The position numbers were made by a program, and so were the translations under genes. Shown piece after piece: positions 33,116-40,802 of a stretch of 64,000 nucleotides of DNA (its first letter is position 1; each line of letters opens with the position of its first letter). The stretch comes from Streptomyces roseofulvus. GTDB taxonomy: Bacteria; Actinomycetota; Actinomycetes; Streptomycetales; Streptomycetaceae. A model generated the notes under the pieces. It made no database searches, was not told the origin of the DNA, and was given only the letters and a program-made list of their open reading frames with translations. The DNA lies in assembly GCF_039534915.1 (NCBI RefSeq), contig NZ_BAAAWE010000001.1:1240001-1304000 (forward strand). Direction: 5' to 3'.

Positions 33116-33673
33116 CTACTTGGCGAGGGCGTCGACGCCGGCCTGGGCGAACTTCTGGTCGAGGTCGCCGGAGGGGGCACCGGCCACGCCGATGCCGGCG
33201 ACGGGGGCGTTCTTCGCGGTGACGGGGGCGCCGCCGCCGAGGAAGAGGGTGCCGGGGATGTCCTTGAGATTGGGGGCCTGCTCCAGGCGCTTGACCAGCT
33301 CGGTGGTGGGGGCGTTCCAGGAGACGGCGGTGTACGCCTTCTTCTCGGCGGACTCGTAGGACTGCGGGCCGGCGCCGTCGCCGCGCAGGGTGACGAGGGT
33401 GTTGCCGTTGCGGTCGACCACGGCCACGGAGACGCGCTGGTTCTCCTTCTCGGCGGCGTCGAGGGCGGCCTGGGCGGCCTTGGTGGCGGCGTCGATCGTC
33501 AGGTGGGTGCTGGTGGTGGTGTTCTTGTTCTTCGCGTCGGCCTTGGCGACGGCGGCGGGGGCGGCGGCCGGGGCGGCGGCGTTCGCGGAGACCGCGCCGA
33601 AGGCGCCGGCGCCGAGGGCGAGCAGGGCCGCACCGCCGGTCAGGACACGGGCACGCTTCGAGATCTGCTTCAT
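33116..33673 (-). CDS. Secreted HbpS/GlcG-like heme-binding protein
   Basis: A 185-residue exported protein. The leader MKQISKRARVLTGGAALLALGAGAF is a typical signal peptide, followed by an Ala/Pro linker and a GlcG/HbpS domain (from about residue 55): VSVAVVDRNGNTLVTLRGDGAG, SYESAEKKAYTAVSWNAPTTEL and LPTLFLGGGAPV-type strands. It closely resembles S. reticuli HbpS, an octameric heme-binding protein that modulates the SenS-SenR two-component system under redox stress. No senS or senR is adjacent here, so this copy is an orphan. ATG at 33673 with AGGAG upstream. It diverges from an Lrp-type regulator across a 437-base gap. Confidence 0.9.
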   Translation of the reverse strand: MKQISKRARVLTGGAALLALGAGAFGAVSANAAAPAAAPAAVAKADAKNKNTTTSTHLTIDAATKAAQAALDAAEKENQRVSVAVVDRNGNTLVTLRGDGAGPQSYESAEKKAYTAVSWNAPTTELVKRLEQAPNLKDIPGTLFLGGGAPVTAKNAPVAGIGVAGAPSGDLDQKFAQAGVDALAK

Positions 33674-33901
33674 GGTCGGTCACTCCTGGTGGTGAACGGG
33701 CGGGGACGGCGGGCCGGCGGTCGCCGGGGTCCGGGGGACCGGGAGGCCGTCTCGCCGTCCCGCTCCGCACTCCATCCTGGGTGCGGCCAGGGCCCCGTCC
33801 GGTCGGCCCGGCGGATGCTCGTCGGACCCCGCCCGGCGGACCCGGGGGTCAGCCGATCGGACGACCCCGCCCCGGCCCCGCCGCGGTACGCGCGCGGGGA
33901 C

Positions 33902-33945
33902 GGCGCGGAGAGGGCGCGGGGAGGGCGCGGAGAGGGCGCGGGGAG
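33902..33945. repeat. Tandem repeat, four 11-bp units
   Basis: Units of GGCGCGGRGAG alternate A and G at the ninth base, so the tract is also two perfect copies of a 22-bp unit. It lies between the divergent HbpS-like and Lrp genes, 165 bases before the Lrp start. Confidence 0.85.
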
Positions 33946-34037
33946 AGCATGGGCAGGGCACGGAGTGAGGGCGAGGTGGGCACGGAACGCGCCCCTCCGG
34001 AAGTGCCGATCGCCCGATGGGTACAGTCGGGACCATT

Positions 34038-34056
34038 CCGGCGGATCGACCGCCGG
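34038..34056. promoter_or_regulatory. Dyad upstream of the Lrp-type regulator
   Basis: CCGGCGG-ATCGA-CCGCCGG has perfect 7-bp arms and lies 55-73 bases before the Lrp start codon, a sensible place for autoregulation. In such GC-rich DNA chance dyads occur, so support is modest. Confidence 0.35.
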
Positions 34057-34110
34057 GCGGACCATCAGGCCGGGTACCCGACCCGGCGGGCACGGGGAGG
34101 CCGGCACGTC

Positions 34111-34605
34111 ATGGCGGTGGACGCACTCGACACCCGCATCCTGCGGCTCCTGATCGAGCAGCCGCGCACCAGCGTGCGGGAGTACGCGCGGATCCTGGGC
34201 GTCGCCCGGGGCACCGTGCAGGCCCGCATCGACCGGCTCGAACGGGACGGGGTGATCACGGCCACCGGTCCGGTCCTCTCCCCCGCCGCGCTCGGGCATC
34301 CGGTGCTGGCCTTCGTGCACGTGGAGGTCACCCAGGGGCACCTCGACGAGGTCGGGGACGCGCTCGCCGCCGTGCCGGAGATCGTCGAGGCGTTCTCCAT
34401 CACCGGCGGGGGCGACCTGCTGACCCGGGTGGTGGCCCGGGACGCCGGTCACCTGGAGGACGTGATCCAGCGGCTCATCCAGCTGCCGGGGGTGGTCCGC
34501 ACCCGCACGGAGATCGCGCTACGCGAGCGGGTCGCCCACCGGCTGCTGCCGCTGGTGGAGTCGATGGGCCGGGGCGCCGCGGAGCGGCGGCCGAGGGGCC
34601 GGTAA
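34111..34605 (+). CDS. Lrp/AsnC family transcriptional regulator
   Basis: A 164-residue feast/famine regulator. The HTH (LDTRILRLLIEQPRTSVREYARILGVARGTVQARIDRLERDGVI, residues 5-50) is followed by the RAM ligand domain (AFVHVEVTQGHLDEVGDALAAVPEIVEAFSITGGGDLLTRVVARDAGHLEDVIQ). Start is the ATG at 34111 with GGGGAGG upstream. Members form octamers that bind amino acids. It diverges from the HbpS-like gene and may control it or the DinB gene that follows by 70 bases. Confidence 0.93.
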   Translation: MAVDALDTRILRLLIEQPRTSVREYARILGVARGTVQARIDRLERDGVITATGPVLSPAALGHPVLAFVHVEVTQGHLDEVGDALAAVPEIVEAFSITGGGDLLTRVVARDAGHLEDVIQRLIQLPGVVRTRTEIALRERVAHRLLPLVESMGRGAAERRPRGR

Positions 34606-34675
34606 CTCGGGTGCGGGCGCGGGCGGCGGCGTGCGAGGGTACGGGCGTCCTGTCCCCGCGCAACGGAGCCGCCCC

Positions 34676-35296
34676 ATGGCGATACCCGCCCGACTCTCGC
34701 CCCTGCTCGCCGAGTTCGACTTCGCCCGCAAGCGGCTGACGGACCGTCTGGGCGGGCCGGTGGTGGACAGCGGCAACGGCACGGACGTGCCGGTCGGCCC
34801 GATGACGGACGCCGAGTACCTGTGGGAGCCGGCGCCGGGCTGCTGGTCGGTACGCCGGTTCGCCGACGGTCCGGGTCCGGCCGCCGCGCTGCTGACCGGT
34901 ACCGGCGAGTGGGGCCGGGAGACCGCCCCGTACCCGCACCCCGTCCCGCCGCCCTTCACCACCCTCGCCTGGCGGCTGACGCACCTGAGCGAACTGCTGG
35001 AGCTCCGTGCCGACCACACGAACGGCACCCGTTCGCTGACCCGCGACGACTACCGCTCGGCCGGCGACGCCGCCACGGCGATGGCCGACTTCGACCGGGC
35101 GGCCGAGGCGTGGCGGGCGGCGCTGCTGTCCGTCGGCGACAAGGAGCTGGACACGGTCGGGCACTGCTCCTACCCGCACGGCGGCGACGCGGAGGAGCCG
35201 TTCCTGGAGATCGTGTGGTGGGTCAACCAGGAACTCCTGCACCACGGCGCCGAGATCGCCCTCCTGCGCGACCTGCACCGGGTCCTCGCCGTCTGA
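34676..35296 (+). CDS. DinB-like four-helix metal protein
   Basis: A 206-residue DinB/mycothiol-dependent-enzyme-like helical protein. The three metal-ligand positions appear as His in WRLTHLSELLELRADH and NQELLHHGAEIALLRDL. In actinobacteria this fold includes mycothiol S-transferases that conjugate thiols to electrophiles; that activity is possible but not shown. The ATG at 34676 follows GGAG. It lies downstream of the Lrp-type regulator on the same strand and converges with the SpoIIE-type phosphatase, leaving only three bases between stops. Confidence 0.82.
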   Translation: MAIPARLSPLLAEFDFARKRLTDRLGGPVVDSGNGTDVPVGPMTDAEYLWEPAPGCWSVRRFADGPGPAAALLTGTGEWGRETAPYPHPVPPPFTTLAWRLTHLSELLELRADHTNGTRSLTRDDYRSAGDAATAMADFDRAAEAWRAALLSVGDKELDTVGHCSYPHGGDAEEPFLEIVWWVNQELLHHGAEIALLRDLHRVLAV

Positions 35297-35299
35297 CGG

Positions 35300-37501
35300 T
35301 CAGCCGGTGGTGCGGGCCAGCACGAGCGCCACGTCGTCCTGGGCCGGGTCCACGAGGAGCCGGCCCAGGACGCCGTCGCAGATCTCCTCCAGCGGGCCGT
35401 CCGCCCGGCCGAGGGCGAGGCCGAGCTGGCGCATCCCCTCGTCGAGGTCGCGGTCCCGTGCCTCGATCAGACCGTCCGTGTAGAGCACGAGCAACCCTCC
35501 CGGGGCCAGCGGGAGTTCCTCGGTGCCGAAGTCGTGCGCCCCGGTGCCGAGGGGGGTGCCGGGCGGCCCCTGGAGGAAGGAGACCGCCCCCTCGGGGGTG
35601 ACGACGGCGGGCGGCAGGTGGCCGGCGCGGGCGATCGTCCAGGTGCCGGTGGCCGGGGCGTGCACGGCGTACAGACAGGTGGCCATGGTGTCCTCGCCGA
35701 GGTCGGCGACGACGGCGTCGAGGGAGCGCAGCATCTCGGTGGGCGGGATGTCGTGGCGGGCCAGGGTCCGCACGGCGGTGCGGAGCTGTCCCATGACGGC
35801 CGCGGCGTGGATGCCGTGGCCCATGACGTCGCCGATGACGAGCCCGGTGCGGCCGCCGGGCAGCTCGATCACGTCGAACCAGTCGCCGCCGACGTCGTGC
35901 GCGCTGGCCGGGAGGTAGCGGCCGGTGAGTTCGAGGCCGGGCACGGCGGGCAGGGCGCTGTTGGTGAGGCTGCGCTGGAGGGCGAGGGCCGCGGCGCGCT
36001 GGGTGGTGTAGAGCCGGGCGTTGTCGATGTTGAGCGCGGCCCGGGCGACGACCTCGTCGATGAGCACCGCGTCCTGGTCGTCGAAGGGTTCGCGGGTCTT
36101 GAGCCGGGTGACGGTGACGGCGCCGAGGACCTGGCCTCGGGCGACGAGCGGGACGGTGCGGGCGGAGCCGAAGCGGGTCGACAGATAGGTGCGCAGCGGT
36201 TCGGCGGCCCTGCCGGGGAAGAGGACCGGGATGTCGGCGTCGGTGAGGAAGGTGGGCCGCCCGTCGAGGACGAGCCGCTCGTACGCCGATCCCGGGGGCA
36301 GCTGGAAGGTCTGGCCCGGCCCGAGCAGCGGACTCGGCGGCACCGGTTCGGGGAAGACGGCGGCGATCCGGCGCAGCACGCCCCGGGAGGAGGCCGCCGG
36401 GTCGTCGGGTTCCAGGGCCGATTCCAGCATCTGCACGTCGGCGGAGTCGCAGAGCTGCGGCACCAGGAAGCGGACGACCTCCTCGCCGGTCTGCCGCAGG
36501 TCGAGGGTGGTGCCGATGCGCGCGCCGGCCTCGGAGAGCAGCGCGAACCGGTGCCGGGCCCGTTCGACCTCCAGGTGCGCCTCCTGGCTCTCGGTGATGT
36601 CGACCAGGGAGGCGATGAGCCCGAGCGGGCGCCCGGACCGCCCGGCGTCCGCGACGCCGTCGGCGTGGGCGACACCGTCGGCGTGGGCGACGCCGTCGGC
36701 GTGGGCGACGCCGGGGGCGACGGTCCGGGCGGTCACGGTGCCGGGGGCGGTGGTGCCCGTCTGGCCGAAGCGGGTGCCGCGGTCGACGAGGGGCGCGTAG
36801 GAGCAGGACCAGATGTGGTCGCGGCCGGGGTCGGCGGGGGTGCGGCCGACCCGGCGGGCGTCGATGACGGGCGTGCGGGACTCGAGGACCTGCCGCATCA
36901 GGGACTCCAGCGAGGCCGCGTTGACGCCGGGCACCACCTCGGTGAGGCGGCGGCCGACGTGTTCGGCGGCGCTGACGCCGTTCATCCGGGCGAGGGCGTC
37001 GTTGACCCGCAGGAAGCGCAGGTCGGGGCCGAGCAGGGCGAGCCCTATCGGCGACTGGGTGAAGAGGCTCTCCATCGCGGCGAGGTTCTCCCGCATGCGC
37101 AGGACCTCGGAGGTCTCCACGGCGATGAGCATGGCCCCGGGCCGGCCGGCCGGGTCGGCGGCGGGCACGATCCACATCTCCATCGGGACCGTGTGCCCGT
37201 CACGGTGGCGGACCGGCAGGGTGCCGACCATGGTCTCGCCGGCCTGGACGCGGCGGGTGAGCCGGTCGGCGAGCTCCCGGTTGGCGTCGGGCACCAGGAG
37301 AGGGGTGGCGAGCAGGCCCAGGACGTGCTCGGGGCGGTGGCCGAGGAGGTCCTGCGCGGCGAGGGACCACTCGACGATCCGCCCCTCGGCGTCCTCGCGC
37401 CACAGGGCGATCGGCAGCAGTTCCCGGAGCACGCCCGCGTCCCCGACGGCCGCTCGCGGCGGCTGCGGAACCCTGCTCGGCGACGACTGATGAGCGTCCA
37501 C
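35300..37501 (-). CDS. PAS-PAS-GAF-SpoIIE (PP2C) protein serine phosphatase
   Basis: A 733-residue signalling phosphatase. Residues about 20-130 and 140-310 are PAS domains (PIALWREDAEGRIVEWSLAAQDLLG; PIGLALLGPDLRFLRVNDALARMNG). Residues about 325-495 form a GAF domain, and about 515-730 the SpoIIE PP2C domain (DVGGDWFDVIELPGGRTGLVIGDVMGHG, VLYTDGLIEARD, QDDVALVLAR). Such enzymes dephosphorylate STAS anti-anti-sigma factors to release stress sigma factors; a STAS protein is encoded 3.3 kb away. The second PAS domain carries a VAHADG triplicated insert encoded by an 18-bp tandem repeat. GTG start at 37501. Confidence 0.9.
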   Translation of the reverse strand: MDAHQSSPSRVPQPPRAAVGDAGVLRELLPIALWREDAEGRIVEWSLAAQDLLGHRPEHVLGLLATPLLVPDANRELADRLTRRVQAGETMVGTLPVRHRDGHTVPMEMWIVPAADPAGRPGAMLIAVETSEVLRMRENLAAMESLFTQSPIGLALLGPDLRFLRVNDALARMNGVSAAEHVGRRLTEVVPGVNAASLESLMRQVLESRTPVIDARRVGRTPADPGRDHIWSCSYAPLVDRGTRFGQTGTTAPGTVTARTVAPGVAHADGVAHADGVAHADGVADAGRSGRPLGLIASLVDITESQEAHLEVERARHRFALLSEAGARIGTTLDLRQTGEEVVRFLVPQLCDSADVQMLESALEPDDPAASSRGVLRRIAAVFPEPVPPSPLLGPGQTFQLPPGSAYERLVLDGRPTFLTDADIPVLFPGRAAEPLRTYLSTRFGSARTVPLVARGQVLGAVTVTRLKTREPFDDQDAVLIDEVVARAALNIDNARLYTTQRAAALALQRSLTNSALPAVPGLELTGRYLPASAHDVGGDWFDVIELPGGRTGLVIGDVMGHGIHAAAVMGQLRTAVRTLARHDIPPTEMLRSLDAVVADLGEDTMATCLYAVHAPATGTWTIARAGHLPPAVVTPEGAVSFLQGPPGTPLGTGAHDFGTEELPLAPGGLLVLYTDGLIEARDRDLDEGMRQLGLALGRADGPLEEICDGVLGRLLVDPAQDDVALVLARTTG
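36651..36704. repeat. 18-bp in-frame tandem repeat inside the phosphatase gene
   Basis: Three consecutive units of GCGACGCCGTCGGCGTGG (the middle one with a single A change) plus a partial fourth. They encode VAHADG copies in a loop of the second PAS domain. Nearly identical copies indicate recent slippage expansion; the unit length keeps the frame. Confidence 0.9.
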
Positions 37502-37653
37502 GCATCGACCTACGCATCGGCCTGGCCCCGGGGGGCAATCCCTACCGAATCACCCTAGCCGAGGTGCCGTCGGGGGGCTTGCGCGGCGCATCCGTTCGGC
37601 TGCGCACCGCTGGCCCCGCCGGGGCCGGGCACGGGGGGGCCTTCGCGGCGCGG

Positions 37654-38148
37654 TCAGAAGGCGAAGACGGCGCCGGTGCGGGCGTTCAGTTCGCAGGTGT
37701 TGCCGTACTGGCGGGCGAAGGAGACGGGCCGGCCGTGCCAGACGCCTTCCGCGCGCACATCGACGGGGTCGTAGAGAAGGGTGCACGCGGTGGCGGAGTC
37801 GCGCTCGACGCGCCCCTGGGTGGCGTCCAGGTCGGCGCAGGCGGCCTCGGCCCGGGGGTGGTCGCCGCCGGCCGGGTCGCAGTGGAGGGTGACGGTGCGC
37901 GCGGCGGGGGCGGCCGGGCCGGCGCCGTCGGGCGACAGCGCCGTGGTGGCGGGGGCCGGGCCGGTGACGGTGAGCCGGACGGAGGTGGCGGCCGGGGCCG
38001 TCGGAACGGTCGGGGTGATCGGCGCCGCCGGCACGGTCGTACGGTCGGGGGCGCCGCCGGGCGGGGTGGGGCCCGGCTCGGCGCCTCCGGCGGTGGGGGC
38101 GGCGAGGAACAGGGCGGCCAGCAGGGCGGCCGGGAGGTGCGTGTTCAT
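37654..38148 (-). CDS. Subtilisin inhibitor-like (SSI) protease inhibitor
   Basis: A 164-residue secreted SSI-family inhibitor. A signal peptide ([23 protein letters not shown]) is followed by an unusually long Pro/Thr/Ala linker to about residue 54, then the SSI domain. Four cysteines (90, 104, 122, 152) match the two SSI disulfides, and the [22 protein letters not shown] and terminal VFAF signatures are intact. Aligning CTLLYDPV with SSI CPMVYDPV places the P1 residue at Leu124, suggesting inhibition of subtilisin- or chymotrypsin-like proteases rather than trypsin. It diverges from a P450 pseudogene. Confidence 0.92.
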   Translation of the reverse strand: MNTHLPAALLAALFLAAPTAGGAEPGPTPPGGAPDRTTVPAAPITPTVPTAPAATSVRLTVTGPAPATTALSPDGAGPAAPAARTVTLHCDPAGGDHPRAEAACADLDATQGRVERDSATACTLLYDPVDVRAEGVWHGRPVSFARQYGNTCELNARTGAVFAF

Positions 38149-38191
38149 GCCCGGCCAACGAGCCGCCGGGGCGGGCGGTCACCGCCGGAGC

Positions 38192-38908
38192 GTGAGGAGC
38201 ACGGACGAGCTGCCGCCGTTCGACCCGGGGCTGCCGGACCCGGCCGATCCTCATCCGGTGTACCGCCGCCACCGGGAGCGGGACCCGGTGCGGGCGGTAA
38301 GGCCGTCCGGCGGCGGGGCGGGCCGGGGGCCATCACGTGGTACCTCTTCCGGTACGCGGAGGCGGCGCGGGTGCCGGCGGAGCGTTCTTACCGGCGGCGG
38401 TCGCCGCCGGACGGGCGCGGGGCGCCCATACCCGGGGGTACGAGACGCTGCGGAGGGTCGTCGAGAACGGTCCGGTCTTCCTCGACCCGCCGCTCACACC
38501 AAGCCGCCGGCGCGGTGGACCCACCGCTCGGGACCGGGGCCGTCGCGGGGCTGCGGCCGACACGGGGGCGATCGCGGAGGGGCCGGCCGGCGGATCCGGC
38601 GCGGCAACCGGCTGGTGGCGGTCCTCGGCTCCGCCCACCGGGACCCGGCGCGCTTCGCCGACCCGGACGCCCTCGACGTCCGGCGCACCACCGGACGGCA
38701 CGACGCCTTCGGGCTCGGCGCCCACTCCTGCGCGGGGGCGACGCTCGCCCGGCTGGAGGCGGAGACCGGTCTCGCGGTGCTCCTCGACCGACTGCCGCCG
38801 CTCCGGCCGGACGCCCGCCCGCTCGTCGAGGTGGAGCACGCCCCGGACCGGGTCTTCCACAGCCCGTCCCGGCTGGTGCCGCGCGCCCGGGACACGCGGG
38901 CCGCGTGA
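38192..38908 (+). pseudogene. Cytochrome P450 remnant (frameshifts and large internal deletion)
   Basis: P450 landmarks are scattered over three frames. The N-terminus [21 protein letters not shown] begins at GTG 38192. From 38332 a second frame reads [14 protein letters not shown], and from 38439 a third reads [19 protein letters not shown], the usual VENxxxFLDPPRHT segment. The first frame resumes near 38591 with [22 protein letters not shown] and the heme-binding [19 protein letters not shown], ending at 38908. The I-helix and ExxR regions are missing, so about 600 bases were lost. The gene cannot make a working P450. An uninterrupted 238-codon frame exists but is meaningless in the middle. 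Confidence 0.88.
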
Positions 38909-38951
38909 CGGCTGTCGCGGGGGCGGGAACGATCTCCACCCACCCCGCGTT

Positions 38952-38968
38952 ATACCCCCCACGGGTAT
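38952..38968. promoter_or_regulatory. CsoR/CstR-like operator ahead of the AhpD-like gene
   Basis: ATACCC-CCCAC-GGGTAT has perfect 6-bp arms and agrees with an ATACCCCCTAGGGGTAT-type CsoR/CstR site at 15 of 17 positions. It sits 16 bases before the start codon, next to the ribosome site. Confidence 0.55.
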
Positions 38969-38983
38969 GACGAGGAGGAGCTC

Positions 38984-39559
38984 ATGACCACGACCACGAC
39001 CGGTGCCACCGCCCGCCGCCTGCCGGCGCTCACCCCCGACCAGGCGCAGGGCCGGGCCCGGGAACTGCTCGCGGACATCGTCGAACGGCACGGCTCGGCC
39101 GGCGAGATGGTGTCCACGATGGCCAACTCGCCTGCGGTGATCGAGGGTTACCTCAGCCTGTCGCGGGCGATGAAGCGGGTGAAGATCCCGCGCGCGCTGA
39201 GCGAGAAGCTGTCGCTGGCGGTCCAGGAGTGGATCGGCTGCGGCACCTGCCGCGAGGCGCACGAGGCGGCGGGCCGGGCGGCCGGGCTGAGCGAGGCGGA
39301 CATCGCCCTGGCCCGGCAGGGCACCTCCGTCGATCCGCGGGAGGCCGCGCTCATCGGGCTCGCCCTGAAGGTCCTCGCCGAGCCGAGCGCGCTCGGCGAC
39401 GCGGACGTCGCCGAGGTGCGGGCCCACGGCTGGAGCGACCGGGTCGTCGCCGAGGTGGTCGGGCTCGTCAGCCTCAACCTGCTCACGGGCGCCTTCAACC
39501 TCCTCGCCGGCATCCAGCCGGTCGCCGGCGAGGAGGAGGGCGGGACGGCGGACGGCTAG
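38984..39559 (+). CDS. AhpD/carboxymuconolactone decarboxylase family protein
   Basis: A 191-residue helical protein with the AhpD redox signature CGTCREAH (Cys86, Cys89, His93), which in mycobacterial AhpD reduces peroxiredoxins. It has the family's alpha-helical length and no signal peptide. The ATG at 38984 has a textbook AGGAGGAG. A CsoR/CstR-like inverted repeat just upstream suggests control by copper or persulfide stress. It converges with a GNAT gene whose stop overlaps its own by four bases. Peroxidase or thiol reductase activity is inferred from the CxxC motif. Confidence 0.9.
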   Translation: MTTTTTGATARRLPALTPDQAQGRARELLADIVERHGSAGEMVSTMANSPAVIEGYLSLSRAMKRVKIPRALSEKLSLAVQEWIGCGTCREAHEAAGRAAGLSEADIALARQGTSVDPREAALIGLALKVLAEPSALGDADVAEVRAHGWSDRVVAEVVGLVSLNLLTGAFNLLAGIQPVAGEEEGGTADG

Positions 39560-40074
39560 ACCGGCGGCCGCAGTTCCTTCTCCATCAGCGTGAAGGACTT
39601 CGGCGGGCCGCCGGGCTGCGGCTTGCCGTCCTTGCGGCCGACGGCGCGGTAACCGGCCCGCTCGTAGTAGGCGGTGAGCTTCGCGTTGGCCGTCAGGCAG
39701 TCCAGCCGCAGCCGGGTCCGGCCCGCCTCGGCCGCCCGCCGCTCCGCCGCGGCCAGCAGCAGCCGTCCGGTGCCGGCCGGGGCCGCCCGGTCCACCATGA
39801 GCCGGTGGACGTATCCGGCGACCGGCGGCTGCGGACCCCAGGCGGCCTCGTCGTCCCACCACAACTCCCAGGCGCCGGCGACCCGCCCGCCGCTCTCGGC
39901 CAGCCAGACCTCGCCGTGCGCCATGATCCGGCGGAAGTGGTCCTCGTCCAGCTCGCCGGGGCGCCACTGGCCGGTGATGCCCCGGGAGAGCATCCAGCGG
40001 GCCGCGTCGTCGCGGAGGCGTACCAGGGTGGCGAGGTCGGCCTCGCCGGCCGGGCGATGGTGCAGAGCGGTCAC
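39556..40074 (-). CDS. GNAT family N-acetyltransferase
   Basis: A 172-residue GNAT protein. RPAGEADLATLVRLRDDAARW opens the fold, [27 protein letters not shown] gives the acetyl-CoA loop (AGTGRLLL), and YYERAGYRAVGRKDG ends it. The GTG at 40074 overlaps the stop of the upstream cysteine hydrolase by four bases (GTGA), so the two are translationally coupled and probably functionally related. Its 3' end overlaps the convergent AhpD-like gene. The acetyl acceptor is unknown. Confidence 0.88.
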   Translation of the reverse strand: MTALHHRPAGEADLATLVRLRDDAARWMLSRGITGQWRPGELDEDHFRRIMAHGEVWLAESGGRVAGAWELWWDDEAAWGPQPPVAGYVHRLMVDRAAPAGTGRLLLAAAERRAAEAGRTRLRLDCLTANAKLTAYYERAGYRAVGRKDGKPQPGGPPKSFTLMEKELRPPV

Positions 40075-40679
40075 GCGCCCGATCCTCGCACGGCGTCCAC
40101 GGCCGCCCGCGGGGCGGTGAAGGCGACGGCGGCGGCCGGGACGGTGACCTCGGCGTCGGAGCCGAGGGCGTAGGCGGCGACCCGGGAGACGACCGCCGCG
40201 GGCACAACGTCGGCGACGCCGGGGACGGCCGGGCAGTCCTGGGTGGCGTGGGCGTCGTACGGGACCACCACCCGGTAGCCGAGCTCCAGCGCCGTGCGGG
40301 CGGTGGCCTGGACGCACATCTCCGACATCACCCCGCAGACGGCGACGGCCCGGCTGCCGTGCGCGGCCAGCAGGGCGCCGAGTCCGGTCTCCTCGAAGCC
40401 GTCGTCGTACGGCTTGCGGACGACGGCCTCGACGGGGCCGGGCACGACCGGGTGGTGCAACTCCCAGCCGGGCGTGTGGGGTTCGTCCTCCGCACCGGGC
40501 GGCCCGTCGTTCTGCAGGTGGACGACGAGCGCCCCGGCGGCGCGGGCGCGGGCGAGCAGTGCGGCGGTGCGGTCGACGAGCCGGGCGGCGTCCGGTACGG
40601 CGCCGTCGCCGGTGACGAAGGCGGACTGGACGTCGACGACGAGGAGCGTGTCCACGGGCGGGAGGGTCTGCGCGGTCAT
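40071..40679 (-). CDS. Isochorismatase-like cysteine hydrolase
   Basis: A 202-residue member of the isochorismatase/nicotinamidase superfamily. The catalytic triad is visible: Asp16 (VVDVQSAF), Lys89 (VRKPYDDGFEET) and Cys122 (GVMSEMCVQATARTA). Members hydrolyse amides such as nicotinamide, carbamoyl sarcosine or biuret, and the specificity here cannot be read. It is the first gene of a coupled pair with the downstream GNAT. Start at ATG 40679. Confidence 0.9.
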   Translation of the reverse strand: MTAQTLPPVDTLLVVDVQSAFVTGDGAVPDAARLVDRTAALLARARAAGALVVHLQNDGPPGAEDEPHTPGWELHHPVVPGPVEAVVRKPYDDGFEETGLGALLAAHGSRAVAVCGVMSEMCVQATARTALELGYRVVVPYDAHATQDCPAVPGVADVVPAAVVSRVAAYALGSDAEVTVPAAAVAFTAPRAAVDAVRGSGA

Positions 40680-40802
40680 CCTGGCATCATCACGCGCCCG
40701 TGGCCGGCCGTTCCACGGGGTTTCCGGACGGCGCCGCGCTCCGCCCGGTCGACGGCCGGAGCGCGGACCGGCACAGGGCCACGGTCGCCTCGGCCCCCGG
40801 CG

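Larger units (their letters stand above)
33674..34110. other. 437-base divergent intergenic region (hbpS-like / Lrp)
   Basis: No gene is supported here. The stretch is extremely GC-rich and holds a four-unit 11-bp tandem repeat (33902-33945), a CCGGCGG/CCGCCGG dyad (34038-34056) and presumably the promoters of both flanking genes. In-frame codons upstream of the Lrp start read through repeat DNA and look non-coding. Confidence 0.6.
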
